Positions 16,163 to 24,566 of a stretch of DNA of 49,016 nucleotides are shown piece after piece (within the stretch, counting starts at the first letter, position 1; each line of letters begins with the position of its first letter). The position numbers were made by a program, and so were the translations under genes. The notes under the pieces are model-generated. The model was not told the DNA's origin. It did not search any database and saw only the letters and a list, made by a program, of their open reading frames with translations. Origin of the DNA: Ga0074139 sp964515195 (GTDB taxonomy: Bacteria > Bdellovibrionota > Bdellovibrionia > Bdellovibrionales > Bdellovibrionaceae); assembly GCA_964515195.1 (NCBI GenBank), contig CAZETK010000023.1, positions 1 through 49,016 of the forward strand, given 5' to 3'.

Positions 16163-16307
16163 AGCAACATTTTATCATCGACCCTTAATTAATCAAATAA
16201 TCTGGTCTTGTTCCTTGAAAATAAAAGGTCGAGAAATTCCATTACTTTTCTTGCCTGGAGCGTATTCTCTTGAAATGACTGATTTCTTAGCCTAGAAACA
16301 AGACCTT
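16163..16307 (+). promoter_or_regulatory. xseA leader with a 9-bp inverted repeat next to the start codon
   Basis: Between the 6S-like RNA and xseA lies 145 bp without an ORF. GGTCTTGTT (16204-16212) is the exact reverse complement of AACAAGACC (16297-16305), and the latter ends 2 bp before the xseA ATG. If the leader is transcribed, this pairing would close a long hairpin over the translation start, where no good Shine-Dalgarno sequence is visible. It could limit xseA translation or be a DNA dyad. No clear promoter was identified. Confidence 0.35.
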
Positions 16308-17690
16308 ATGACCAGCCAGGCCGTATCCGAAGATAAATCTCAAAATGAACAACATACAGTTCTGACTGTTGAGCAATTAAACTTGACAATTAAACAACTT
16401 TTAGAGGGTAGAATTCCCACGGTCTGGGTTCAAGGGGAAATCTCGAATTTCAAGGCGCACTCGTCTGGGCATTTTTATTTTAGCCTTAAGGATTCACGGT
16501 CACAAATTAACGCGGTTATGTTTCGTGGACTCAATTCACGATTAAAGTTCAAGCCCACTGATGGCATGGAAGTTCTAGCCCGCGGTCGTATCTCTCTTTA
16601 TGAGCCTCGAGGTACCTATCAGATTCTTTGTGATTTGATGGAGCCCGTAGGGGCAGGGGCGCTACAAAAAGCCTTTGAACAACTGAAAGAAAAACTCAAG
16701 AAAGAGGGATTGTTTGAGTCCCCTCGCAAGAGAGCCATTCCCAGTTTTCCCAAGCATGTGGCAATTGTGACATCTCCAACGGGTGCGGCCATCCGTGATA
16801 TTCTAAATGTTCTTTCCCGACGAGCCCCCCATGTCCACGTTACAGTCGTGCCCGCTTTGGTACAGGGTGAGGTGGCGGCCCCGAGTATTCGCGACGGGCT
16901 TTTAAAAGCGCAAAACTTGCCAGATGTGGATGTTATCATCATTGGTCGAGGGGGCGGCTCTATCGAGGATCTCTGGGCTTTTAATGACGAAGCCTTGGCT
17001 CGCATGGTGGCGGACTGCAAAGTGCCCGTGATTTCTGCCGTTGGACACGAAATTGATTTTACCATCGCGGATTTCGTTGCGGACCTACGGGCCCCGACCC
17101 CTAGTGCCGCGGCCGAACTGGTGGCGCAAAGCCATGGGGAAACCCTTTCTCGCATTCAACAGTTGAATCGTATGTTGCTTTTGACTTGGGATCGATACAT
17201 CAACTCATTAAACGAAAAACTCAGCCATCTGTGCCGCTTGCTTGTGGATCCACAGAAGAAAATCCAGGATCTTATTCTTAGAAGTGATGATCTGTTTGAT
17301 CGTTTAAACCTAGGAATGCAGAATCTGCTTCGAGACCGAAACTACAAAGTTACGATTGCCTGTCAAAACTTAAAATCCCCTTTGCATGTCATCCAAGAAA
17401 AGAAGTCGGCCCATGAGGTTCTTTTTTTACGGCTGTGGCAGGCATGGAAAGAAGACCTTCAGAAAAGAAGTTTTCTATTGCAAAATAAAATGCAGATTCT
17501 TAACAGTCTTAGCCCTTTGAGCGTTGTCGAACGGGGCTTTTCTCTTGTTATGAAAGATTCAAAGGTGGTTAGTAGTCACGCGCAATTAAAAACAAACGAA
17601 ACATTGACCCTCATCTTGGCGGAAGGCCAGGCGGAAGTAACGGTCCAATCCATCGCAAAGGAGAACCCATGGACTTCGAAAAAAAGTTAA
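16308..17690 (+). CDS. xseA: XseA, exonuclease VII large subunit
   Basis: 460 residues, the usual length. Catalytic subunit of exonuclease VII, which degrades single-stranded DNA to short oligonucleotides in mismatch repair and recombination. The N-terminal OB-fold runs from about residues 18-115 (LTVEQLNLTIKQLLEG, WVQGEISNFKAHSSGHFYFSLKD, GTYQILCDLMEPVGAGAL). The catalytic region includes AIVTSPTGAAIRDILNVLSRR, DVIIIGRGGGSIEDLWAFNDE, SAVGHEIDFTIADFVADLRAPTPSAAAELV. A long coiled coil and a C-terminal LSPLSVVERGFSLV segment follow. It overlaps xseB by 22 bp. Confidence 0.98.
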   Translation: MTSQAVSEDKSQNEQHTVLTVEQLNLTIKQLLEGRIPTVWVQGEISNFKAHSSGHFYFSLKDSRSQINAVMFRGLNSRLKFKPTDGMEVLARGRISLYEPRGTYQILCDLMEPVGAGALQKAFEQLKEKLKKEGLFESPRKRAIPSFPKHVAIVTSPTGAAIRDILNVLSRRAPHVHVTVVPALVQGEVAAPSIRDGLLKAQNLPDVDVIIIGRGGGSIEDLWAFNDEALARMVADCKVPVISAVGHEIDFTIADFVADLRAPTPSAAAELVAQSHGETLSRIQQLNRMLLLTWDRYINSLNEKLSHLCRLLVDPQKKIQDLILRSDDLFDRLNLGMQNLLRDRNYKVTIACQNLKSPLHVIQEKKSAHEVLFLRLWQAWKEDLQKRSFLLQNKMQILNSLSPLSVVERGFSLVMKDSKVVSSHAQLKTNETLTLILAEGQAEVTVQSIAKENPWTSKKS

Positions 17691-17896
17691 ATCGACTGGA
17701 AACAATTGTCCAAAAAATGGAAAAAGGCGACCTGGCATTGGAAGACTCACTTAAGTTGTTTGAAGAGGGAATCAAGCTTTCTCGGGAGTGTCAGGTTCAA
17801 CTTGGCCAGGCCGAGACCAAAGTAAAACAATTGGTGGAGTTTGATTGTGATGGAAAACCCGTTCTAAAGGACTTTCAAGTCACCGAAAGTGAATAG
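17669..17896 (+). CDS. xseB: XseB, exonuclease VII small subunit
   Basis: 75 residues, typical for the small helical subunit that wraps the XseA coiled coil. It contains FEKKLNRLETIVQKMEKGDLALEDSLKLFEEGIKLSRECQ, the family consensus. ATG 17669 has an upstream GGAG and lies inside the xseA 3' end, in another frame. The stop is followed 2 bp later by the prenyl-synthase start, so the genes form one operon. Confidence 0.97.
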   Translation: MDFEKKLNRLETIVQKMEKGDLALEDSLKLFEEGIKLSRECQVQLGQAETKVKQLVEFDCDGKPVLKDFQVTESE

Positions 17897-17898
17897 CT

Positions 17899-18753
17899 AT
17901 GTGGGAAGAGGATCTGGAGAAGTGGGCACGCGCCATTGATGATTTTGCTTTAACCCACTTTGACATCTACCGAAAAGAAGATTTCAGCGTGCCCAAAATC
18001 CTGTTGGACGCCATTGCATACTCATTAAATGGAGGCGGCAAAAGGTTTCGTCCGTTGTTGGCTATGATGGTGGCGGAACACTTTGAGGCTGACCCCATGC
18101 GAGTTTTGCCATGGGCCTGCAGCGTCGAGATGGTCCACACTTACAGCCTGATCCATGATGATTTGCCCTGCATGGACGATGATGATTTTCGAAGAGGCCT
18201 TCCCTCCAATCATAAAATGTATGGCGAATCCATTGCGCTTTTGGCGGGCGATGCCTGACTTACCGCATCGTTTGCAATGGTTTTCAAGTTTTTTCAAAAC
18301 GAGCACGATGTGGCTATTAAGCTTCTGGATAAACTTTCTCTGGCCTCGGGCCTTCAAGGAATGATTGCAGGCCAAGTTAAAGATATGGAAGCCGAAAAGT
18401 CTCCTGTGGATTTAGAAAGCCTGATGGAAATCCATAGACAAAAAACAGGGCAACTTATCAGAGTGGCTTTAGAGGGCGCGGGTATCGCTTGTGGTGCCAA
18501 CCAAAATGATCTTTTGGCCCTTAAATTTTTTGGCGAAAGCTTAGGAATCGCCTTTCAAATCAAGGATGATCTTTTAGACGCTGCGGAAGGAAAAGAAGAC
18601 AAAAAAAACTTTGTTGCCCTGATAGGTGCTTTTGAAACTGAAAAACTATTGGAAGATATCAGCCGTAAAGCCAAATCGTACCTTAATAAGCTGACAAAGC
18701 CCAACGTGCGACTCCTCAACATGGTAGAATTTAATTTGAGCCGAAACAAATGA
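17899..18753 (+). pseudogene. ispA: IspA-type polyprenyl (farnesyl) diphosphate synthase, interrupted by an in-frame TGA
   Basis: 284 codons with a TGA at 18256-18258 (codon 120). Both halves are otherwise well conserved and in the same frame. The first half has GGGKRFRPLLAMMVAEHF and the first Asp-rich motif HDDLPCMDDDDFRRG. After the TGA the frame continues LTASFAM and then DKLSLASGLQGMIAGQVKDME, HRQKTGQLIRVAL and the second Asp-rich motif FQIKDDLLD. The stop replaces a leucine in the usual GDALLT segment, one base from TTA. Such enzymes condense IPP and DMAPP for quinones and undecaprenyl carrier lipid. As read, the product would be truncated; a sequencing error is the main alternative. 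The end overlaps tlyA (ATGA). Confidence 0.85.
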
Positions 18754-19514
18754 GATTAGATCAGTATCTAGTACAACAAGGATGGGTTCCATCCAGAACA
18801 AAAGCCCAAGAGATGATCGAGCGTGGTGATGTGCGTGTTTTTATCAAGGGTGAAAATATTCAGGCAAAAGCCTCGCTTTGGGTGGATGAGGATGTTCAAG
18901 TTATTCTTTTATCAGATGAGCTACGTAAGTTCGTCAGCCGCGCAGGTTTAAAGCTCGAAGGCGCTCTCAATCGGACGGGCCTAAAGGTGGACAAGCGGTT
19001 TTTTTTGGATGTCGGGCAGTCAACGGGAGGATTCACGGATTGCCTACTCCAGCGCGGTGCCGAGGTGGTGGTGGGAATTGATTCTGGCCACGGCCAACTT
19101 CATGAAAAAATTCGTCATCATGATCGCGTGATTTATTTTGAAAATATTAATGCCCGCGAACTTCAGAACCTCCCGATCGTGACAGCCCACTTTCCGGACG
19201 AGGGATTTGATGGCATCGTCATGGATGTTTCTTTTATTTCCCAAAGGATTTTATGGGAGTCCACTCTTCCGTTCCTAAAAGCGGGTGGAGATTTTTTAAG
19301 TCTCGTGAAACCCCAGTTTGAGGTTGGCATCCAACATCTCGATAAGAGGGGTATTGTGCAGGATGACTCCCTTTTTACCGTTGTAAAATGTGATATTGTC
19401 GAGGGCCTGAAAAATCTGAACATGGAAGTCGTGGATTACTTTCCCTCTGCGGTCGAAGGTCGAGATGGAAACCAAGAATTTTTTGTCTATGCCGTTAAGA
19501 AGGGCATAATGTAG
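18750..19514 (+). CDS. tlyA: TlyA-family rRNA 2'-O-methyltransferase
   Basis: 254 residues. The N-terminal S4 RNA-binding domain (residues 1-60, MRLDQYLVQQGWVPSRTKAQEMIERGDVRV) is followed by an FtsJ/RrmJ-type methyltransferase domain. That domain has KFVSRAGLKLEGAL, FFLDVGQSTGGFTDCLLQRGA (SAM-binding), VSFISQ, LVKPQFEVG and a final EFFVYAVKK, giving the K-D-K-E catalytic set. Family members methylate 16S and/or 23S rRNA; many were first labelled haemolysins. The ATG overlaps the prenyl-synthase stop. This gene often follows ispA or dxs in bacteria; dxs is absent here. Confidence 0.93.
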   Translation: MRLDQYLVQQGWVPSRTKAQEMIERGDVRVFIKGENIQAKASLWVDEDVQVILLSDELRKFVSRAGLKLEGALNRTGLKVDKRFFLDVGQSTGGFTDCLLQRGAEVVVGIDSGHGQLHEKIRHHDRVIYFENINARELQNLPIVTAHFPDEGFDGIVMDVSFISQRILWESTLPFLKAGGDFLSLVKPQFEVGIQHLDKRGIVQDDSLFTVVKCDIVEGLKNLNMEVVDYFPSAVEGRDGNQEFFVYAVKKGIM

Positions 19515-19518
19515 AAGT

Positions 19519-20409
19519 ATGAAAAAATGGATTCTAATTTCACTCGTTTTTTTCTCATTGGGCTGTCAAATCAAGTCACATCGCGCCGGTCCCGGGGGGG
19601 CTGCGGGTGAGGGCACCTCTACAGAGGACAGTCGTCCTGTCGAGGGAGAGTCGTATGAAACCTCTCCGCTTGAAACCTATGAGCCTGTCAAAAAGCCTGG
19701 AATCAAATTAGGCGTTATTCTAGGCCCTGGTGGCGCCAGAGCCTTTGCACACATTGGTTTTTTAAAGCAACTTCAAGCTAAAAGAGTTCATGTACACGGT
19801 ATCGTGGGCCTGGAGTGGGGGGCCTTAGTGGCAGCCAGTTTTGCGGCGAAGGGATCGGCCCATGAAGCTGAATGGCAACTTTCTAAAATGAAGGGCCTTG
19901 AAAAAAGTTGGTTCTCCAATGGGGGCTCGGATGCCAGAAAAGTACTAAGCCCCTTAGAGGCCTACCTTTCTTCCTATAAGGCTGAATCTTTGAAAATTCC
20001 ATTTGGGTGCCCGTCCTTAAACCTGAAAAAGTCCCAGGTTTTTATGATGGCAAGAGGCCGCTTAGACCAACTTCTTCCATTCTGTATGAGCTATCCGCCC
20101 CACTTAAGGCCTTATAACCGCACAATTGCCGCTGTTCGTGAGGTCGAATCTGCCGTGGATTACCTTCGCAAGCAGGGAGCCACGCACATTGTTTTCGTCA
20201 ATGTCATTAACAAGCTAGGGCCCGACGAGCCTGTAAACTGGCTTGAGCTCAGTTTTGATTTAAGGCGCAAGTGGCCTGGCGTTCACGAGAAATTAGATAT
20301 AGTAATATCTCGTCGAAGTACGACTGATTTTGAATTCCGCCAGGAAATGATAGAATCAGGTATGGAGCAGTCAGAAAAAATCGCGGATTCTTTGGCGGCA
20401 AAGCTATGA
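19519..20409 (+). CDS. Patatin-like lipoprotein lacking the catalytic serine
   Basis: 296 residues, 4 bp behind tlyA. The lipobox FFSLGC gives a predicted lipoprotein, followed by a low-complexity linker (residues 20-60). Residues 65-300 match the start of the patatin/RssA family: KLGVILGPGGARAFAHIGFLKQL carries the glycine-rich oxyanion loop, and HGIVGLEWGALVAASFAAKG is the nucleophile elbow. The family elbow is G-x-S-x-G; here it reads G-L-E-W-G, with Glu99 where Ser is expected. The DGG/DGA aspartate segment is not evident; instead there is AAVREVESAVDYLRKQGATHIVFVNV. Probably a non-enzymatic derivative anchored in the envelope. Confidence 0.78.
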   Translation: MKKWILISLVFFSLGCQIKSHRAGPGGAAGEGTSTEDSRPVEGESYETSPLETYEPVKKPGIKLGVILGPGGARAFAHIGFLKQLQAKRVHVHGIVGLEWGALVAASFAAKGSAHEAEWQLSKMKGLEKSWFSNGGSDARKVLSPLEAYLSSYKAESLKIPFGCPSLNLKKSQVFMMARGRLDQLLPFCMSYPPHLRPYNRTIAAVREVESAVDYLRKQGATHIVFVNVINKLGPDEPVNWLELSFDLRRKWPGVHEKLDIVISRRSTTDFEFRQEMIESGMEQSEKIADSLAAKL

Positions 20410-20494
20410 TGCCGCCAGATTATAAGTCGATAAGGACTGCCAACGTAAGAAACTGAGCCAGAGAGCCCAATTGAATAGAGGATCGGAATTCACT

Positions 20495-21796
20495 ATGAGA
20501 GCACCTGCAGAAAATATCGGGATTTTTAAAAGACGCCGTCAAATGGTTCTTGAAAAGCTGGGATCGAGAGCTTTGTTAGTTTCCTCTCATCCAGAGTTTA
20601 TTCGTAATAATGATGTTCATCATGGTTACCGCCAGGACTCGAATCTTTATTACCTGACAGGGTTTGAAGAACCCGAAAGTATTCTTTTACTTCTGCCTGG
20701 CAAAAAACCGCAAGAAGTCCTATTTGTCCGCCGAAAAAATATAGAACGTGAGACTTGGGATGGGTTTCGCTACGGTCCCCAAGAGTGCCAGACTCAGTTT
20801 CAGATTGAAGAAGTCTATCCCATCGATGAATTTCCTCAAAAGTTTGTAGAATTGGTGAAGGGATATGAAGGACTTTACTATCAATTAAAAAAAGACCTGA
20901 AATTGGATGAGCAAGTCATCGATTTATTGGAAGACGTGAAGCGATCCGCTGGTCGCACCGGATACGGATTGATGGGCCTCCATGATGCCTATCAATTTTT
21001 GGGTGAATTCCGAGTGATCAAGCAGGAAGAAGAAATCGAAAATTTACGGATAGCTTGTGAGATTTCGGCTCAAGGCCATATGGCCGCTATGAAAAATATC
21101 AAACCTGGAATGACTGAACGGCAAGTGCTGGCCATTCTTCAGTATGAATTTTTAAATCGGGGATCAGCTCGGGAAGGCTACAACAGCATTGTCGCCTCCG
21201 GTGCCAGTGCCACGACTTTGCATTATACTTTTAACGATCAACCTTGCCGTGCCGGTGACCTTCTCTTGATTGATGCCGGAGCCGAATACAACTACTACAC
21301 AGGCGACATCACACGGACTTTTCCTGTCAGCAAAGAGTTCTCTACGCCTCAGCTAGAAGTGTACAGCCGAGTTTTGGAAATTCAAAAACAGTTGATTGGA
21401 ATGGTCAAGCCAGGCGTACCCTTTAAACACTTCCACGACACGGCAACGGATATGTTGACAGAGGCGATGTTGGATCTGGGTTTATTTACCGGTCGCAAGG
21501 CCGACCTTATCGCCGCGAACGAACACCGCAAGTACTATCCCCATGGTGTGGGCCACTACCTGGGAATGGACGTCCATGATGCGGGTTTGTATTACGTCAA
21601 CTCGGAACCGCGTCCCATCGAAGTTGGAATGTGTTTCACCATCGAGCCTGGTTTGTATATCCCCGCTAACGATAGTTCGGCCCCCAAAGAGTTCAGAGGA
21701 ATCGGGGTGCGCATCGAAGACAATATTCTCGTAACAGAGAATGGCTGCGAAGTCCTGACAAAATCCGCCCCTAAAGAGGTAGCGGATCTAACATAA
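20495..21796 (+). CDS. pepP: Xaa-Pro aminopeptidase (aminopeptidase P, M24B)
   Basis: 433 residues from ATG 20495; the frame also opens at TTG 20471, eight codons earlier. A cytoplasmic metallopeptidase that removes an N-terminal residue before proline. The N-terminal creatinase-like domain has SHPEFIRNNDVHHGYRQDSNLYYLTGFEEPES. The pita-bread domain has all five metal ligands in order: D in LLIDAGAEYNYY, D in GDITRTFPV, H in YYPHGVGHYLGMDVHD, E in TIEPGLYI and E in GVRIEDNIL. Length and motifs fit E. coli PepP. Confidence 0.95.
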   Translation: MRAPAENIGIFKRRRQMVLEKLGSRALLVSSHPEFIRNNDVHHGYRQDSNLYYLTGFEEPESILLLLPGKKPQEVLFVRRKNIERETWDGFRYGPQECQTQFQIEEVYPIDEFPQKFVELVKGYEGLYYQLKKDLKLDEQVIDLLEDVKRSAGRTGYGLMGLHDAYQFLGEFRVIKQEEEIENLRIACEISAQGHMAAMKNIKPGMTERQVLAILQYEFLNRGSAREGYNSIVASGASATTLHYTFNDQPCRAGDLLLIDAGAEYNYYTGDITRTFPVSKEFSTPQLEVYSRVLEIQKQLIGMVKPGVPFKHFHDTATDMLTEAMLDLGLFTGRKADLIAANEHRKYYPHGVGHYLGMDVHDAGLYYVNSEPRPIEVGMCFTIEPGLYIPANDSSAPKEFRGIGVRIEDNILVTENGCEVLTKSAPKEVADLT

Positions 21797-22008
21797 ATAG
21801 CCGCTCTTCTGAAGGATATTGCCGCGAATGTTAAGATTAATAACAACAGTAGAAGTAATCGTCAAAAATGTTGACAGTGATTTTGAGTTTTCTTCATCCG
21901 TGTGTAAGGCGTAATTTTGCAATTTTGTGGGATTTTTACAAGTTATGATATTTCAGTCTGAAATTAGGGGGGGCTCAGCCTGGAGTAGAACCTGCACACC
22001 ACTTGATT

Positions 22009-23676
22009 ATGGTACGTGTGCTGTTGGGCTTGATCGTAGCCGTTATTTTAAGTTCTTGTGCAAAATCCAATAATTTTGGTTTTGAACATCTCGAGTATCA
22101 GCGCGTTCAAAAGCCGCCCCGAACAATCAGAATCAAGAATGAGGCCCCGCTCCCTATTCGAAATGCTGAAGCTCCACCGGATATGGATGAGTTGGATTTC
22201 GTTCCTCTGCCGGAGCAAGACCAGCAAAAAAATCCATCGGTTCGGGTGGTGCGAAATTCTAATCATATCGATTTTACCGTCAACCCGGACAAATCCAAGT
22301 GGGATCAAAATACTCTGACCATGACGGTGACTCTTAAAGTCGGCAATGAACTTTACGAGGATGTGGAACTTACAGGGGTTGAAAAAGACTCTGAAGTCAG
22401 ACTTGAAACTCAGCATGCTTCATTAAAAGACAAAATAAAAGCTAACCTTGTCTGCTTGCAGAAGGGCCATTGCTCGGAGTTTTTTATTGAAGTTCTTTAC
22501 AGTGAAGACGAGACCATTTATCACGATCAGGTTATTGCCACTGTTAAGCAAGACCCTTCCACTCCTGCTCCGGTAGTGGAAGAAGCTCAAAGCCCAGATT
22601 CTCTGGAAGAAAAAATTATCATTGGAGATGAAATTAGCAAGGATCATATTATTGATCTAGGTTATGTGGGTTTGTCTGAAAGCGATATTTGGCAGGCCTT
22701 TCACAAGGAAAAACCGTCTGATTCGGCATCCCCTTCGGCCAATGAGAACTTGCAGGAATCGGCCGGGGTAACACCTGAGCCTCAAGCGGGATCAGAAGTT
22801 AAGCCTCAACCGCCGCTTGAGGCTGACACAAAAGATAAATCAACGGACCCTTCGGTTTCGCAAGAAGGACAAGAGAAGCTACCGAATGCCGAGACCAAGC
22901 CCGAAACCCCGCCTTCAGGGCCAGCTCACCCAATTGTTCGCGAGGAGTCTCCAAAATCAGAGCGTAACGAAAAGCCCGACGAGAAAAAAGAGGTTTCGAT
23001 TTTAGAAAAATTAAGAGTTAAAAACCAAGTTTTCGAGCTGCCCAATAATGGATGGCTTGAAAGGGCAACGGACTTTTTAAAACTATCTGCCGATTCGAAC
23101 GCCTTTTTCTTTATTACGAAACCCCAAAGCAGAACCTATTTTGGCAGCGGAGATTTGGCCCGGTTGATCTATAAAATGGGTCAGTATCTAAACAGCATAC
23201 TTCCTGGACGAAAGCTTGCAATCACCGAAATTTCCAACAAGGACGGTGGGCGGGTTTGCTGGCGGGATTCGCGGGGTAAAGCCGTATGTCATGCCAGTCA
23301 TCAAAACGGTATCGATGTGGATCTTCGCTACCTAACTCATGATGACTATCAGCCGGCCAATGTGGTGGACGGGCATGGAAATATGATTTCCACATTTAGA
23401 GTGTATGAACAATTTAAGGTCTTCATGAAAGCGGTCTCAACAAGGCAAGTGGACGTCATATTTGTAGGAAGCGCAGTCAAGCGAGCCATGTGCAGGGTGG
23501 CTAAACAGAAAGGTCTTTACAAAAGCGGGGACAAAGATACCTTAACGGCCGAGACGCTTAGACTGCTCTACCCTGAAGATAATCACACAAATCACTATCA
23601 TATTCGAGCCAAGTGCTCCAGTGACAATCGTCGTTGCCGACGGATCGAGATTTCCCTTACATCCACAGGCTGCTAG
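22009..23676 (+). CDS. mepA: Lipoprotein murein endopeptidase of the MepA (M74) family
   Basis: 555 residues from ATG 22009; a TTG at 22003 is in frame. The lipobox VILSSCAKS makes it a predicted lipoprotein. The N-terminal 230 residues are unassigned, and residues about 230-340 are a Pro/Glu/Ser-rich disordered linker. The C-terminal 200 residues match penicillin-insensitive murein endopeptidase: GWLERATDFLKLS, FGSGDLARLIYKMG, CHASHQNGIDVDLRY with zinc ligands H431 and D438, and NHTNHYHIRAKC near the end. Such enzymes cut D-Ala-mDAP cross-links in peptidoglycan. The long linker could let the catalytic domain reach from the outer membrane to the wall. Confidence 0.87.
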   Translation: MVRVLLGLIVAVILSSCAKSNNFGFEHLEYQRVQKPPRTIRIKNEAPLPIRNAEAPPDMDELDFVPLPEQDQQKNPSVRVVRNSNHIDFTVNPDKSKWDQNTLTMTVTLKVGNELYEDVELTGVEKDSEVRLETQHASLKDKIKANLVCLQKGHCSEFFIEVLYSEDETIYHDQVIATVKQDPSTPAPVVEEAQSPDSLEEKIIIGDEISKDHIIDLGYVGLSESDIWQAFHKEKPSDSASPSANENLQESAGVTPEPQAGSEVKPQPPLEADTKDKSTDPSVSQEGQEKLPNAETKPETPPSGPAHPIVREESPKSERNEKPDEKKEVSILEKLRVKNQVFELPNNGWLERATDFLKLSADSNAFFFITKPQSRTYFGSGDLARLIYKMGQYLNSILPGRKLAITEISNKDGGRVCWRDSRGKAVCHASHQNGIDVDLRYLTHDDYQPANVVDGHGNMISTFRVYEQFKVFMKAVSTRQVDVIFVGSAVKRAMCRVAKQKGLYKSGDKDTLTAETLRLLYPEDNHTNHYHIRAKCSSDNRRCRRIEISLTSTGC

Positions 23677-24560
23677 GAGCGACGGCGTCTATGGGGACTG
23701 ATAGAAGAGACTCTTAATAGACTTACTATATAAATAGAAACTCCGATCCAAACCAGACCGAAAGCAATCGCCTTCGTGGGACTGATCGCTTCGTGATAGA
23801 CAAAGTAGCCAATCAGGAACTGCAAAGTGGGAGCTAGGAATTGCATAATCCCCAGATGATTGAAGGGAACGGACCGGGTCGAGAGTGAAAAAAGCAAAAT
23901 GGGACTCGCTGTCACCACGCCGGCACCCACCAATAAAATCCAGTCTAAAGATGCATAGGGAGTTGAAGACTGATTGTGACTGATCATCAACAACAATAAG
24001 GCCGGAGCCGAAATCACAAAGCTTTCTAAGAACGAGGACTCAAGCCCGCCCAAGCGAGTCTTTTTCTTTAAAACTCCATAAAACGAAAATGTTGCGGCTA
24101 AGCTTAACGCAATCCAGGGAAAGCTGGTGCTTTGAAGGACCAGGATTAAAACACCAAGCCCTGCAATGGAAGCCGCAAACCGCATACCTCTTGAAAGGGA
24201 TTCATGAAATACATAGGAGCCTAAAACAATATTCAAGATAGGAGTGATAAAATAGGCCAAACTACCTTGAAGAACTTGATCGGAATTCACGGCATAGACA
24301 TAAATATACCAGTTTGTGGCAATAAAGAAGGCCATCGCAAGAACTGAAAGAAGATGTTTTTGCAACATAATGAAAGTGGCCTTTACAGAAGCCTTCTTAA
24401 AACCAAAAACGAGCAAACCTAAAAAGACACATCCCCAAATAATTCGATGATACAAGATTTCCAAAGGCGAAATATGCGACAGGTACTTCCAGTAAATAGG
24501 AAAGGCACCCCAGGAAAAATAGGCCCAAAAGGCTTGATGGTGACCTCTTGTCAGATTCAT
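23673..24560 (-). CDS. rarD: RarD-type EamA/DMT-superfamily transporter
   Basis: 295 residues with about ten membrane segments. It begins HHQAFWAYFSWGAFPIYWKYLSHISPLEILYHRIIWG, the RarD signature with the conserved W-x2-Y and HR. Later it has TNWYIYVYAVNSDQVLQGSLAYFITPILNIVLG and FNHLGIMQFLAPTLQFLIGYFVYHE, both typical of the family. RarD proteins are inner-membrane permeases of unclear substrate, named for chloramphenicol sensitivity. The gene runs with the HAD phosphatase upstream (6-bp gap), and its 3' end overlaps the convergent mepA-like gene by 4 bp. Confidence 0.92.
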   Translation of the reverse strand: MNLTRGHHQAFWAYFSWGAFPIYWKYLSHISPLEILYHRIIWGCVFLGLLVFGFKKASVKATFIMLQKHLLSVLAMAFFIATNWYIYVYAVNSDQVLQGSLAYFITPILNIVLGSYVFHESLSRGMRFAASIAGLGVLILVLQSTSFPWIALSLAATFSFYGVLKKKTRLGGLESSFLESFVISAPALLLLMISHNQSSTPYASLDWILLVGAGVVTASPILLFSLSTRSVPFNHLGIMQFLAPTLQFLIGYFVYHEAISPTKAIAFGLVWIGVSIYIVSLLRVSSISPHRRRRS

Positions 24561-24566
24561 TTGTAT

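Noticed and set aside
16619..17155. Minus-strand ORF of 178 codons inside xseA
   Set aside because: Lies antisense to the catalytic core of exonuclease VII; Arg/Ser/Ala-rich composition typical of a shadow frame.
18256..18258. TGA in ispA as a selenocysteine or reassigned codon
   Set aside because: TGA ends sufC, sufD, tolR and other genes here, the replaced residue is a leucine, and no SECIS-like hairpin was seen right after it.
21861..21875. GTCAA/TTGAC dyad upstream of the mepA-like gene
   Set aside because: Five base pairs only and not placed against a recognisable promoter.
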